The notes under the pieces were generated by a model. It saw only the letters and a list, made by a program, of their open reading frames with translations. It ran no database searches and was not told where the DNA came from. Shown piece after piece: positions 46,875 to 56,387 of a stretch of DNA of 56,985 nucleotides. The position numbers were made by a program, and so were the translations under genes. Numbering within the stretch: the stretch's first letter is position 1; each line of letters starts with the position of its first letter. The stretch spans positions 8,019-65,003 of the forward strand of contig NZVD01000055.1 in the NCBI GenBank assembly GCA_002701385.1, read 5' to 3'. The DNA comes from Rhodopirellula sp. GTDB lineage: Bacteria; Planctomycetota; Planctomycetia; Pirellulales; Pirellulaceae.

Positions 46875-47043
46875 GAATGGTCAGCTTTCAGGAGACAGGG
46901 GTAAGGATGCTGAGGGCACGGATAATGCATCAGGAGAGCATTCCGTTATTATAAGTGAAATCATCATGAACTTCACAATCCAACAGGCCAAGGTAAGCAA
47001 GCGAGATTAATGATTCACAACCGAACGAGTGAGAATATTGACT

Positions 47044-47511
47044 CTACTCTAAGTTGTTTGCCATACCTTCCCAGCCCATCATGCGTCGGTAATACACATA
47101 TTTCCAAGGGCAGATAAGCATGATGCCGAACCAGTCGGTGAGAATCCAGAAAGTCGGCATGCCGCATTGATAAGCCAGTAATGTGCCGATGGAACCGATC
47201 GTGAACAGACCGAAGATGTGGAATAGAATCAACCGTTGATACTTCACCACGTCCGTCGCGAGTACCAGAGCAAAAGTACCGTATAAGCCGCAGAGAGCGG
47301 AAGTGCTGCGGGCCAGATAAATTGCAATTGGCTTATCTGTTGGAAAAGAGCCCAGGCCAAGTTGTTGATGGCACCAGTTCATCCAACTTACCGGCATGAC
47401 GAACGGGAAGAAGGCGATCACGCAAAGCAAGCCGAACCACCGCATCAATCGTTGTAGTGGTTGCACTGCCGGGTTGGCATGGCTTTCACTTTTTGCTTGG
47501 ACGTCAGACAT
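47044..47511 (-). CDS. small polytopic membrane protein, function unknown
   Basis: A 155-residue protein with about four hydrophobic segments (FGLLCVIAFFPFVMPVSWM, STSALCGLYGTFALVLATDVV, LILFHIFGLFTIGSIGTLLAY, FWILTDWFGIMLICPWKYVYY). The N-terminal 22 residues are polar. I do not recognise the family, though similar four-helix proteins are common in planctomycete genomes. It stands 169 bases downstream of the acyltransferase start, on the same strand. Confidence 0.7.
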   Translation of the reverse strand: MSDVQAKSESHANPAVQPLQRLMRWFGLLCVIAFFPFVMPVSWMNWCHQQLGLGSFPTDKPIAIYLARSTSALCGLYGTFALVLATDVVKYQRLILFHIFGLFTIGSIGTLLAYQCGMPTFWILTDWFGIMLICPWKYVYYRRMMGWEGMANNLE

Positions 47512-47581
47512 ACTTGGTTAATGTTTCGATCAAAACTCGGTTTAGATTCTTATATAGTAATTGCTAAAGTTGCGGTAATGA

Positions 47582-48255
47582 ATGGGATACTTGTCAACCA
47601 TGGATTCAACCAATATGCCTCCCCGAAAACTCTATCGGCTAACCGTACTTAGTTTTGTCGTCTCGGCATTCTTACACGTGATTGTAGTTTTTGCTGCTTT
47701 ATCCATACTGCAACCGCTTGATGCAAATCGCCCGATATTCGAAAGAGCATCCTACCTTGTTGAGAATACCGCTTTGTGACGCATCGGCTGGCATTTCTGG
47801 CAACTGGTTGCGTTATCGAATCTCATCGCTGCTGTATGTCTGATGCTTTATTTTTAGATGCCAGACGTGCGCAGATTTCCCGGTATCGACTTCCATTCGT
47901 TTGGAGTATTTTGGGCTCACTATTTACAGCCACGGCGTCAACGGTTTGGTTCCTGGGAACAGGCCGTTGATTATCTCGTGCCGCAAAATATGGCTGTGGA
48001 AAGTTTGCGCGGCTGGGCGCCACTCATGGAGTCGAAAATGATCCCACCGAGGCAATCCCCGTAACAGTCAAGGGAGACCTGCAGTGTGCCATAGTGCAGG
48101 AATTAATGCCTGCCGAGCAGCTTGAGTGCTTTGCCTTTTTGATTCCAGAGGTGGCATTTCGCTTTTTAGGAGAATCCATTTCCTTTGACGAGCCTTCGTC
48201 AGAGATGCCCCGGATTAGCCGGATTAGCCGGATTAGCCACCCAACAGGGGAATAG
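47582..48255 (+). pseudogene. probable decayed gene for a membrane protein (in-frame stops and frame changes)
   Basis: The frame from 47582 codes for a hydrophobic start (LTVLSFVVSAFLHVIVVFAALSIL), then FERASYLVENTAL and a TGA at 47777. In the same frame, membrane-like sequence continues after the stop (RIGWHFWQLVALSNLIAAVCLMLYF) to a TAG. Another frame (from 47776) then carries plausible coding sequence: RYRLPFVWSILGSLFTATASTVWFLGTG, a stop, and finally VTVKGDLQCAIVQELMPAEQLECFAFLIPEVAFRFLGESISF to a stop at 48255. TGA where TGG would suit, plus frame shifts, suggests a broken gene of about 220 codons. Sequencing error is possible. The family is not recognised. The end overlaps the opposing gene. 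Confidence 0.6.
48211..48237. repeat. 9-bp tandem repeat, three copies
   Basis: CGGATTAGC occurs three times head to tail. On the minus strand each unit supplies a TAA; the gene at 48233-49540 ends in the first of these. On the plus strand it encodes Arg-Ile-Ser three times at the end of the decayed gene. Confidence 0.85.
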
Positions 48256-49540
48256 GGATCAGCAAGGCGTGCTGCTCAAACAAACTCCAATCACCGTACC
48301 ACGACGTGTATCTCGATAAAAAGACGACGCCGGCGTATAGAAAAACGACCGGGATGATGGCAAGTCGCGCGAGCCAAATTGAAATCACATTTCGATTGGC
48401 CGCTCGTGAGCTGGCTCGACTAAACGCCCATCCCATTAACATTCTGGAAGGCCACGCAAAGACGACGAACACTACAGTAGGGAGGAGGAACACTTCACGT
48501 GGTGTGAGCTGGATTTTTGCAAGATACACAGGCAGTGCAAATGCCCACACTGCAAACATTGAAATCCAAAGGGCAATGGGAGCTCGCTTAAAGATGACTC
48601 TGGTTTCTTTAAGCTCCCAAAATACTCGGAGCCGTCGTTCGACCGCAAAACGAGTCTGGAGGACGGGCAAGTATATTAACGTAATTGCCAGAAGCGGTAA
48701 TCCGATCAATGTGGATATCCCACGTAGGCTTTCTGGTAATTGAGTACCGCCAATACACAGGAGAACAGGTAGCAATAACCAAGCTGCGGCTCCGAGGAAA
48801 CCGAAGAATCCCAGAAGGAATAATTCCCGCAAATGGAGCGTTGACATGAATTTCCAAAATCCAGTTACAGCCAGACGGTATGTTTCGTGTTTCAATATCG
48901 TGCGGAAAAATCGCACAGGGGCAGGCCATATAAAGTGCCTGAGACGTGCTCCACGAAACCATGCCCACAAGGTATACGGAATGGTAAGTAGAACGATGAC
49001 ACCAAGACTTACATTAAATGGTTGAAGTTGCTTGGATTCAGTAAGTAGGATTTGCGCGTCGTTGAAAATGCCTGCTACGTTAAAGGCCGGTCCCCAGACC
49101 ATCAGCGTGCCCAGTGCCCAACCTCCGATACGAGCAGCCTGTCGGATACCGACGAAGCCAGCCCGAACTTTTTTCTCTCGGACGATACGTGACGAGATTT
49201 CCAGAAAGTAACCGAGCGTAATAAACTGCAGGATGGGGATGGCTGCACAGATTGTTAGTAACGATATCATCGTGACCACACCGAAGCACCACTCCAATCC
49301 GGAGAATATCTTTTTGAATGGCCAGCTGGCGATCTGACTTAGGCCGGAGTTCTGATTCGGGCTGTCCATGGCGGAGTCAGCTTGAGAATCAACAGCGAAA
49401 TCGCTTAGGTCATGCGTCGGCGTTGCCTGCAACACTGGTTGCTCAGCAGGTGTGTGAGGGGAGTGGCGATTCTGATTGAGGTCATCCGGATTCATGCCGA
49501 TACTTTTCATGGGCGAAATGAAAAACAAATAGCTCAGCAC
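48233..49540 (-). CDS. polytopic membrane protein, function unknown
   Basis: A 435-residue protein. The first about 75 residues are polar, rich in Asn, Gln, Asp and Ser. About eight hydrophobic segments follow, starting FGVVTMISLLTICAAIPILQFITLGYFLEI and ending WLARLAIIPVVFLYAGVVFL. Later ATGs near residues 11 (MKSIG) and 16 (MNPDD) are possible starts, since no strong ribosome site marks the first. I do not recognise a named family; glycine-proline-rich helices could suggest a transporter or membrane scaffold, but nothing catalytic is visible. It is divergent from the DUF1549 gene. Confidence 0.75.
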   Translation of the reverse strand: MLSYLFFISPMKSIGMNPDDLNQNRHSPHTPAEQPVLQATPTHDLSDFAVDSQADSAMDSPNQNSGLSQIASWPFKKIFSGLEWCFGVVTMISLLTICAAIPILQFITLGYFLEISSRIVREKKVRAGFVGIRQAARIGGWALGTLMVWGPAFNVAGIFNDAQILLTESKQLQPFNVSLGVIVLLTIPYTLWAWFRGARLRHFIWPAPVRFFRTILKHETYRLAVTGFWKFMSTLHLRELFLLGFFGFLGAAAWLLLPVLLCIGGTQLPESLRGISTLIGLPLLAITLIYLPVLQTRFAVERRLRVFWELKETRVIFKRAPIALWISMFAVWAFALPVYLAKIQLTPREVFLLPTVVFVVFAWPSRMLMGWAFSRASSRAANRNVISIWLARLAIIPVVFLYAGVVFLSRYTSWYGDWSLFEQHALLIPIPLLGG

Positions 49541-49640
49541 CAGTGGAAAATTACACTTTCTCCATGTGGTTTGCTAATAATATATACAAAGCATTCGTCC
49601 AAAGGCTCTCAATAACTTCAAGAAATTAGACTCAGTACCC

Positions 49641-51335
49641 ATGACGGAACGTCTCAAATCCTCGATGACATTTCGGACGCAGGCATTTCTGCTTGCCTTG
49701 GCGTGTGTGATTGGGATCGGATCGTTGATGGGAGGAGTTTTCAATTCACAGCGTCTGAAAACGAAGGTGAGCCGGATTGATGCTGGTCCACAACAGAGTG
49801 CAGAATTCCGCAGCGTGGTGGCTGAAGTAGATCAGCAATTCCAAACTCGCTGGGAAAAGAAACAACTCCGCCATGCCAAACCCGCCAGTACACTAACAGT
49901 CATGCGTCGGGCCTCGCTGGCTTTACATGGAACGATTCCGTCAGTCGAGGAAATCAGAGCGTTCGTCGATCAGCAGCAGTTCGAAGCGACGGACGATGAG
50001 ATTTTGGATCGATATGTGAATTATTTGTTGCAGGATCGTCGGTATTCAGATTACCTCAGTGAGCGTTTTGCCAGAGTGTTTGTTGGTGTTGATAATGGTC
50101 CATTTTTGATTTATCGACGAGGTCGATTTCGACTTTGGCTGAGCGATCAACTGATGGAAAATCGTCCCTATGATCAATTGGTCCACTCTTTGATTTCCAG
50201 TCAGGGGGTTTGGACGAGTGATCCCGAGGTGAATTTTGTTACGGCGACAATCACCGGTCGTAATAATGGCCGGCCAGATGTGATGAAACTTGCAGGGCGG
50301 ACGAGTCGAGCATTTTTAGGCATGCGGATTGACTGCCTGCAGTGCCATGATGATCGTCTAGGCACGATAGCCTTAAATCCTGAGCATCCTTCTGAAGGCA
50401 GTCTGCAATCGGACTTTCATCAGTTTGCGGCATTTTACTCGCAGGTCAAAACGGGGTTGTATGGTGTCGAAGATGATCACGAGCATTACGCCTACAAGTA
50501 TCTGGACGAGGAGTCTGAGGTGATTGTGCCGCCTGTCGTTCCGTTTTATCAGGAGTTAGTTGATTCCCGGGGAGCTCGTCGTGGTCAGCTCGCTCAATGG
50601 GTAACTCATCCCAACAACAGAGCGTTTGCCAGAACAGCCGTAAATCGTATTTGGGCTATGGTTTTTGGCAGACCGTTAGTCGCTCCTGTGGACGACATTC
50701 CGTTGGCTGGTCCGTTTCCTCCTGGAATGGAGCGATTGACCGATGAATTTGTGAAGCATGACTTTAATATTCAACATTTGATTCGTGTGATAACGCGATT
50801 GCAGGTGTTCCGTCTGGAAAGCAAGGCAGAATTCGAAATCAATTCAGAGCATGAGTCGGCCTGGGCAGTTTTTCCGCTGGTTCGGTTGCGGCCTGAACAG
50901 GTTGCCGGCGCACTCAATCAAACCGCCAGTCTAAAAACGATCAATGCCGATATGAGTTATCTCGTCCGATTGCAGCAGCAGAACGAGCTAGACCAGTTTG
51001 TCAAACGCTATGGCGATACGGGCGAAGATGAATTTGAAGATCGTGCTGGTACTGTCACCCAAAGACTGTTGTTGATGAATGGGAATTTATTACAGAGTAG
51101 GATTACCAATGGAAACGGGTCCAATGCCTCGTCTCGAATCGCCATGATTACCGAAGACGATCAGGACGCGATCGAATCCGTTTATCTGGCAGTGCTTACC
51201 CGCTTGCCTAATCAACGAGAACTGTCACATTTCCTCCTCAAGTTTCGAAATGAGTCAGATAATCAGCGTGGTCGGTTGATCGAAGATCTGTTTTGGACGT
51301 TAACCAACAGTACCGAGTTTTCTTGGTCCCATTAA
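49641..51335 (+). CDS. DUF1549/DUF1553 domain protein
   Basis: A 564-residue protein. An N-terminal hydrophobic segment (AFLLALACVIGIGSLMGG) targets it to the envelope. The DUF1549 part reads LTVMRRASLALHGTIPSVEEIRAF and contains MRIDCLQCHDDRLG, a CxxCH motif. The DUF1553 part begins RRGQLAQWVTHPNNRAFARTAVNRIWAMVFGRPLVAPVDDIP and ends ESVYLAVLTRLPNQRELSHF. It is shorter than most members and lacks the N-terminal cytochrome (PSCyt1) domain many of them have. Members sit next to DUF1501 genes throughout planctomycetes, as here (57 bases). Their molecular function is not established. Confidence 0.93.
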   Translation: MTERLKSSMTFRTQAFLLALACVIGIGSLMGGVFNSQRLKTKVSRIDAGPQQSAEFRSVVAEVDQQFQTRWEKKQLRHAKPASTLTVMRRASLALHGTIPSVEEIRAFVDQQQFEATDDEILDRYVNYLLQDRRYSDYLSERFARVFVGVDNGPFLIYRRGRFRLWLSDQLMENRPYDQLVHSLISSQGVWTSDPEVNFVTATITGRNNGRPDVMKLAGRTSRAFLGMRIDCLQCHDDRLGTIALNPEHPSEGSLQSDFHQFAAFYSQVKTGLYGVEDDHEHYAYKYLDEESEVIVPPVVPFYQELVDSRGARRGQLAQWVTHPNNRAFARTAVNRIWAMVFGRPLVAPVDDIPLAGPFPPGMERLTDEFVKHDFNIQHLIRVITRLQVFRLESKAEFEINSEHESAWAVFPLVRLRPEQVAGALNQTASLKTINADMSYLVRLQQQNELDQFVKRYGDTGEDEFEDRAGTVTQRLLLMNGNLLQSRITNGNGSNASSRIAMITEDDQDAIESVYLAVLTRLPNQRELSHFLLKFRNESDNQRGRLIEDLFWTLTNSTEFSWSH

Positions 51336-51392
51336 TACTGTTTGTAACAAAGCTCCCAATCACTATTTTATCCATCTTCAGAAAGACTAGTC

Positions 51393-52691
51393 ATGTCGTG
51401 CCATACTGCCACTCACTGGAATCGCCGGACGGTCATTCAGGCAGCCGGTGCATCGTGGCTGACATCGTTGGCAAGTGGATTAACTAACGCACAGGAAACC
51501 GCTCGTGATACCAAGCATCCACCGAAAAATGTAATCGTTTTGTGGATGCAGGGAGGCCCCAGTCAGCGAGATACGTTTGATCCGGCCTCAGCAGTATCTC
51601 AGGAATTTTCAGGTGGTGTGCAGTCGATTAAAACGGCGGCTAAGGGAATTGAGATTGCATCGACGTTACCAATGGTGGCCGAGCAATTTGAACAGTTGAG
51701 TGTGATTCGGAGCGTTGTCAGCCGAGAAGGTGATCACGCTCGCGGAGTTTACAACATTAAAACAGGCTTCCGCCCTGATCCGACATTGGTTCATCCTTCG
51801 TTAGGTGCTGTGGTTTGTCATCAGTTGCCCAGCGAAAGTGATATCCCTCGTCATATTTCGATTCTTGCAAGTAACCGCCCCGGGCGGGGTGGCTATTTGG
51901 GCGATGCATTCGATGCGTTTCAGATTGGTGATCCCCTGCGACCGGTTCCGGATGTACGTTCCCGTGTCAACCAGACTCGTCAGGATGCCCGAAGCCGGGA
52001 TTTGTTTGACGTTGTCGAATTGGAGTTTGCGGCCGGGCGTTTCAAAAATCTGGATGACTCCAAAACTCTGCACCAATTGTCGATTAAACGCGCAATGCGC
52101 ATGATGTCTTCGGAACAATTGCGGGCGTTCTCTGTCGAAGATGCGTCCCGAACAGATCTGGATCGATATGGAAATACGTCCTTTGGTCGCAGTTGTTTAG
52201 TGGCGACTCAGTTAGTTCAGGCAGGCGTCCGGTGTGTCGAAGTGACACTCGGAGGATGGGATACACACATCAATAATACCGAAGCCCAAAGAGATCGAAT
52301 TCGTATTCTAGATCCCGCCATGGCAGCGATGATGGCTGATTTGAAGGCTAGCGGATTACTCGCGAACACGATTGTTATCTGGGCCGGAGAATTTGGCCGC
52401 ACTCCTCAACTCAACGGTGCGAGCGGGCGAGATCACTGGCCACACGGCTTCTCAGTCGTTATGGGGGGAGGGGGAATTCGAGGTGGGCAGGTTGTTGGCG
52501 AAACCAACAAGACTCCGGATATCAGAGCAGAGAATAAAACCAGAGATGTCGTGAATCCTGTAACGATTGCCGATATCCATGCCACCGTTTTAAAGGCATT
52601 ATCGATTGATTACCAACAGGAGTTGCAGACGCCAATTGGTCGACCTATGGCCATTTCTAAAGGGACACCGATAGCTCAGTTAGTCGGTTGA
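51393..52691 (+). CDS. DUF1501 domain protein, Tat-exported
   Basis: A 432-residue protein. The N-terminus has a twin-arginine signal (NRRTVIQAAGASWLTSLASGLTNAQ). The mature part starts NVIVLWMQGGPSQRDTFDPA, the strongly conserved DUF1501 opening of an alkaline-phosphatase/sulfatase-like fold. It continues with VGWDTH-type region TLGGWDTHINN, VIWAGEFGRTPQLNG and GRDHWPHGFSVVMGGGGIRGG. The His/Asp-rich motifs suggest a metal site, but activity is not known. It is the partner of the DUF1549/1553 gene upstream. Confidence 0.94.
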   Translation: MSCHTATHWNRRTVIQAAGASWLTSLASGLTNAQETARDTKHPPKNVIVLWMQGGPSQRDTFDPASAVSQEFSGGVQSIKTAAKGIEIASTLPMVAEQFEQLSVIRSVVSREGDHARGVYNIKTGFRPDPTLVHPSLGAVVCHQLPSESDIPRHISILASNRPGRGGYLGDAFDAFQIGDPLRPVPDVRSRVNQTRQDARSRDLFDVVELEFAAGRFKNLDDSKTLHQLSIKRAMRMMSSEQLRAFSVEDASRTDLDRYGNTSFGRSCLVATQLVQAGVRCVEVTLGGWDTHINNTEAQRDRIRILDPAMAAMMADLKASGLLANTIVIWAGEFGRTPQLNGASGRDHWPHGFSVVMGGGGIRGGQVVGETNKTPDIRAENKTRDVVNPVTIADIHATVLKALSIDYQQELQTPIGRPMAISKGTPIAQLVG

Positions 52692-52812
52692 GTGGTGTGA
52701 CGCACGGCCTCAATCTTTCTTTGATATACTGACCTAAAGCTGGAGTGAAAAACTCTGGATTAAATCCAGTGAGGGCAGCTGTTTACAGAAAAACGGCCTT
52801 TGTGATATAGGA

Positions 52813-53679
52813 ATGAAAAGCATGCTTAAACGAACGTTGGTCTTAGGTGCTGTGTGTTGCATGATGTTGTTCGGGGAAACAGCCGATGCAGGAAAGATTA
52901 AGTCGAAGCTAAAGGGGCGTCATCGAACAGGCCTTCCTGGTCAGGGATATGAAGATACCTTGAATGTGCCCGGACAGCCCTGGGGAGTTCATGACAAAGA
53001 TCGTCCCGAACCATGGGTTATCACCCCGCCAACGGCGAGTACTCAAGCGAAAGCTGGTTCTGCTCCATCTGATGCCACAGTGTTGTTCAATGGAACGGAT
53101 CTATCTCAATGGCAGTCCGGTAACGGAAAAGACGCTCAATGGACAGTCAAAGACGGTTACATGGAGGTCAATGGTACCGGCTCAATCAAGACTCGCGAGT
53201 CTTTTGGTAGCTGCCAGTTGCACGTGGAATTTGCATCGCCGATGGAGATTCAGGGCGATAGTCAAAAGCGAGGCAACAGCGGTGTAATGATTATGGGCCT
53301 GTATGAAATTCAGGTTTTAGATTCGTATGAAAACCGTAGTTATTCAGACGGTCAGGCTGCTGCTATCTACGGCCAGTATCCTCCGTTGGTGAATGCTTCC
53401 CGCGCACCAGGGCAATGGCAAGTGTACGACATTGTGTTCGAAGCCCCATCTTTTGATGAAGACGGCGTTGTCGCTAAACCGGCTCATATTACCGTTTTTC
53501 ACAACGGAGTTGTCGTGCATAATCGAGCCGTTAGTCTGGGACAGGTTGCCCATAAAGATCCCCCCCAATGGAAGGTTCACGCTGAAAAGCTACCGCTTAC
53601 TTTGCAGGATCACGGTAACCCAGTTCGATTCCGAAATGTGTGGATCCGTCCCCTAACCGGATATGATTCGGATCAATAG
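52813..53679 (+). CDS. DUF1080 (3-keto-disaccharide hydrolase-like) secreted protein
   Basis: A 288-residue protein with a signal peptide (TLVLGAVCCMMLFGETADAG). The DUF1080 domain is the jelly-roll starting VLFNGTDLSQWQSGNGKDAQWTVKDGYMEVNG and running through FGSCQLHVEFASP, RGNSGVMIMGLYEIQVLDSY and QWQVYDIVFEAP to VRFRNVWIRPL. Recent work links DUF1080 proteins to hydrolysis of 3-keto-glycosides, and Gfo/Idh oxidoreductases can make such 3-keto sugars; both types occur in this window, though not adjacent. Two start codons (52813, 52822) are possible. It stands alone, 121 bases after the DUF1501 gene. Confidence 0.9.
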   Translation: MKSMLKRTLVLGAVCCMMLFGETADAGKIKSKLKGRHRTGLPGQGYEDTLNVPGQPWGVHDKDRPEPWVITPPTASTQAKAGSAPSDATVLFNGTDLSQWQSGNGKDAQWTVKDGYMEVNGTGSIKTRESFGSCQLHVEFASPMEIQGDSQKRGNSGVMIMGLYEIQVLDSYENRSYSDGQAAAIYGQYPPLVNASRAPGQWQVYDIVFEAPSFDEDGVVAKPAHITVFHNGVVVHNRAVSLGQVAHKDPPQWKVHAEKLPLTLQDHGNPVRFRNVWIRPLTGYDSDQ

Positions 53680-53831
53680 AAGTGTCTTCCCAGTGGGCAA
53701 CCCCAGATATAGATTGGTAACCGGCAGATTTTCTGTGATGCCTGTTGCTGAGTTAGTACGATGACTATTGGTGTGAGCTAATAGTGTGATGTAGCCATGT
53801 TTTCCGTCTCGGAATTGGAGAGAACCGGTCA

Positions 53832-54638
53832 ATGATATCCTTCAGATGCTTAATGTGTTCGACTACGGTTACCGCCGATGAGGACGCTCAGGGTAAGACG
53901 ATTGAGTGTCCTGATTGTAGTGCCTCGTTGAGAGTGCCTGAACAATCGGTGACCGTATCTGCGCCCGTTGTAGATAAAGCTGCGTCGCAGGTGCGAGGCC
54001 AAGGAAAGGGAATTCGTGACGCTTCAGACTCGACAAGTACGAAGTCGATTTTTCGAGCCAAGCGAAAGGCTCAGTTAGCAGCCGAATCCAAAGGTGAGGA
54101 GTTCGATAGTTCGCGTTTTGAAAAGGCAGGCCTGCCTCGTAAAACGATGTTCAGTTTGATAGTTATTCTGGTATTGGCGGTTGGTTTTTATGCTTACTAT
54201 TTGACGCGTCCGATTCCACGCCTGGTGCTAACGGACCAAAAAGCGAATTCACTGCTTAAGGCAATGAATACTCGCAACGATGAATCTATAACGTCACTTT
54301 TGGATGAGTTTCTAGGTGCACAGTGTACCAGTACGGAAATGATCGGAGAGATTCTGCGATACATTGATACAGAAGAAAAATTGGATGAGGTTATGGACGA
54401 TCTGAAGCGACTTTCTCAGATTTCTTTGATTCAGAACCCATTGGTCAATGCAATTGATCGCGATAAACCAAATATGCAGCTGCTGTCATTGATGGAAGAA
54501 TACCGCGGACGTCAGGCATCTTCTCATAGCAAGTTGGAGGAGGAAGTGTTGAGAATTAAAGCGATTGATCCGGCAATGGTCGATCGCCTTCAAAAAGAAA
54601 TTCCGACAATAGCTCTTCTTGATATGTTCCAGGGTTAA
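53832..54638 (+). CDS. zinc-ribbon membrane protein, function unknown
   Basis: A 268-residue protein with GGAGA before its ATG. Residues 3-35 hold two cysteine pairs (FRCLMCSTTV and IECPDCSASLRVP), a zinc-ribbon-like module common in planctomycete proteins. A basic linker (FRAKRKAQLAAESKG) is followed by one membrane helix (MFSLIVILVLAVGFYAYYL), so the ribbon is cytoplasmic and the last about 135 residues, helical and acidic, are outside. No catalytic motif seen. The role may be regulatory; that is inference. Confidence 0.75.
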   Translation: MISFRCLMCSTTVTADEDAQGKTIECPDCSASLRVPEQSVTVSAPVVDKAASQVRGQGKGIRDASDSTSTKSIFRAKRKAQLAAESKGEEFDSSRFEKAGLPRKTMFSLIVILVLAVGFYAYYLTRPIPRLVLTDQKANSLLKAMNTRNDESITSLLDEFLGAQCTSTEMIGEILRYIDTEEKLDEVMDDLKRLSQISLIQNPLVNAIDRDKPNMQLLSLMEEYRGRQASSHSKLEEEVLRIKAIDPAMVDRLQKEIPTIALLDMFQG

Positions 54639-54823
54639 GCCGGAATATCGTGGACGACTCCTTGCTCAAACTGATGCGTGAGTAACAGCGTGTAGAATAG
54701 CATGCAAGAATGTTGCAGAAGAGAGAGGTGTTGTGGTGGACGGCATTTCTCAAACGGGGTTCTTGTAGTACGATAAATTGCCTATTTAGACGTCAAGTGA
54801 ATCAATAAAACGAAATAAGAGAC

Positions 54824-55915
54824 ATGGAAGCAGGAATCGTAGGACTACCAAACGTCGGCAAAAGCACGTTGTTCAATGCCCTTACGAGCTCTCAGGGAGC
54901 AGAAAGTGCAAACTACCCGTTTTGTACGATTGAACCGAATGAAGGCATTGTTCCTGTGCCCGATCCACGACTGGATATCATTAGCAGTCATATCACAACT
55001 CAGAAAGTGATTCCTGCAATCCTTAAGCTTGTGGACATCGCTGGTATCGTCAAAGGCGCAAGTGAAGGTGAAGGGTTGGGGAATAAATTCCTTAGTCACA
55101 TCAGAGAGGTCGATGCCATTATGCAGGTGGTGCGGTGCTTCGAAGATGACGATGTCATCCATGTATCCGGTAAAGTCGATCCGCTGGATGATATTGAGAT
55201 CATTGAGGCGGAATTAATGCTGGCAGATATTCAAACACTTGAGAACGCGTTGAATAAGGCCGAGCGGACAGCTCGCAGTGGTGACAAAGAAGCGAAAGCA
55301 ACTGTTGATGTGGTACAGAAGTGTCTGGCTCATCTGGGAGAAGACAAACCCTTGCGGAGTCTTGGGTTGTACGAAGCCGAATTAAAATTCATCCACAGCT
55401 ATGGGTTATTGACGCTTAAACCCGTCCTCTACGTTGCCAATGTTGCTGAAGATGATTTGAATGGCGAAGGAGAACTCGTTCAGAAGGTTCGTGACTATGC
55501 TGCTGAAGTTAATGCAGGTGTCGTTCATGTATGTGCCCGTCTGGAAGCGGAGATTGCTGAATTAGATGAAGAGGATCGTGAAGAGATGCTTGAGTCAGTC
55601 GGGTTGACTGAACCTTCTCTTGCAGTGCTGGCCAGAGAAGCTTACACCACGCTGGGCTTACAAAGTTATTTCACGGCCGGTGAAAAAGAAGTCCGAGCGT
55701 GGACGGTGCCTGTTGGGGCCACCGCGCCTCAGGCGGCCGGTGTGATTCATACCGATTTTGAACGCGGGTTTATCCGAGCGGAAGTTTATTCGCTGGATGA
55801 TCTTGCTGAATTGGGTAGTGAAAAGGAAATTCGAACCGCCGGGCGGTTACGTGTCGAAGGTAAATCGTATGAGATGCAGGATGGTGATATCTGTCACTTC
55901 CTGTTCAACGTCTAG
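54824..55915 (+). CDS. ychF: redox-regulated ATPase YchF (Obg family)
   Basis: A 363-residue protein of standard length. The P-loop is GLPNVGKST (residues 6-14), with [12 protein letters not shown] (switch I), [28 protein letters not shown] (switch II), and YVANVAEDD in place of the NKxD base-recognition motif, which explains ATP rather than GTP use in this family. The C-terminal TGS domain begins near [28 protein letters not shown] and ends [19 protein letters not shown]. YchF associates with ribosomes and stress responses. It has its own upstream gap of 185 bases. Confidence 0.96.
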   Translation: MEAGIVGLPNVGKSTLFNALTSSQGAESANYPFCTIEPNEGIVPVPDPRLDIISSHITTQKVIPAILKLVDIAGIVKGASEGEGLGNKFLSHIREVDAIMQVVRCFEDDDVIHVSGKVDPLDDIEIIEAELMLADIQTLENALNKAERTARSGDKEAKATVDVVQKCLAHLGEDKPLRSLGLYEAELKFIHSYGLLTLKPVLYVANVAEDDLNGEGELVQKVRDYAAEVNAGVVHVCARLEAEIAELDEEDREEMLESVGLTEPSLAVLAREAYTTLGLQSYFTAGEKEVRAWTVPVGATAPQAAGVIHTDFERGFIRAEVYSLDDLAELGSEKEIRTAGRLRVEGKSYEMQDGDICHFLFNV

Positions 55916-56387
55916 CTAATAGTTAATAGCTATTTCCGCCAAACGTAACCTAGCTTCAAGTCTTTACGTTTGTAACCATTTAGGCCGGATTCGCCCTCCA
56001 AACGAACGGCAACATTGACTCGATGGATTTTCAGGATGGCAGTCGTGCCGGGGTTGGTGGTTACTTTTGTTCATCGGTACCCAAATCGGTCCTTAGGGAA
56101 TTCATACCCATCCGAAGCGATGTGGAAAAAATTGTTGTTTCATCAGGCCGAGTTCATAAAATGCAATGACGCCCTAACTGTCTGTCACATACTGTCGATC
56201 ATTAACGGTCGTTAGCGTGTAGGGCAGGATAGTAAGGGGCACGCAAACAGAGATTGGTGATTCATGGGAAGAATTACCAAAGAGTAGAGGTCCGGATGTT
56301 GATTTTAGCCTACTGCCCCCTTTATATTCGACTGACTAGAATGAGATTCTTGGAAGAAATTAGATCCCACTCAGACTTAGTGCTGTC
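55916..56387. other. 472-base intergenic region
   Basis: Nothing convincing is seen. A short frame at 56015-56215 has no coding character, and a weak inverted repeat right after the ychF stop (TAGCT...AGCTA) has no T tract. Confidence 0.5.

Noticed and set aside
55913-55935. Inverted repeat after the ychF stop as terminator
   Set aside because: Only about 5 bp of stem and no T tract.
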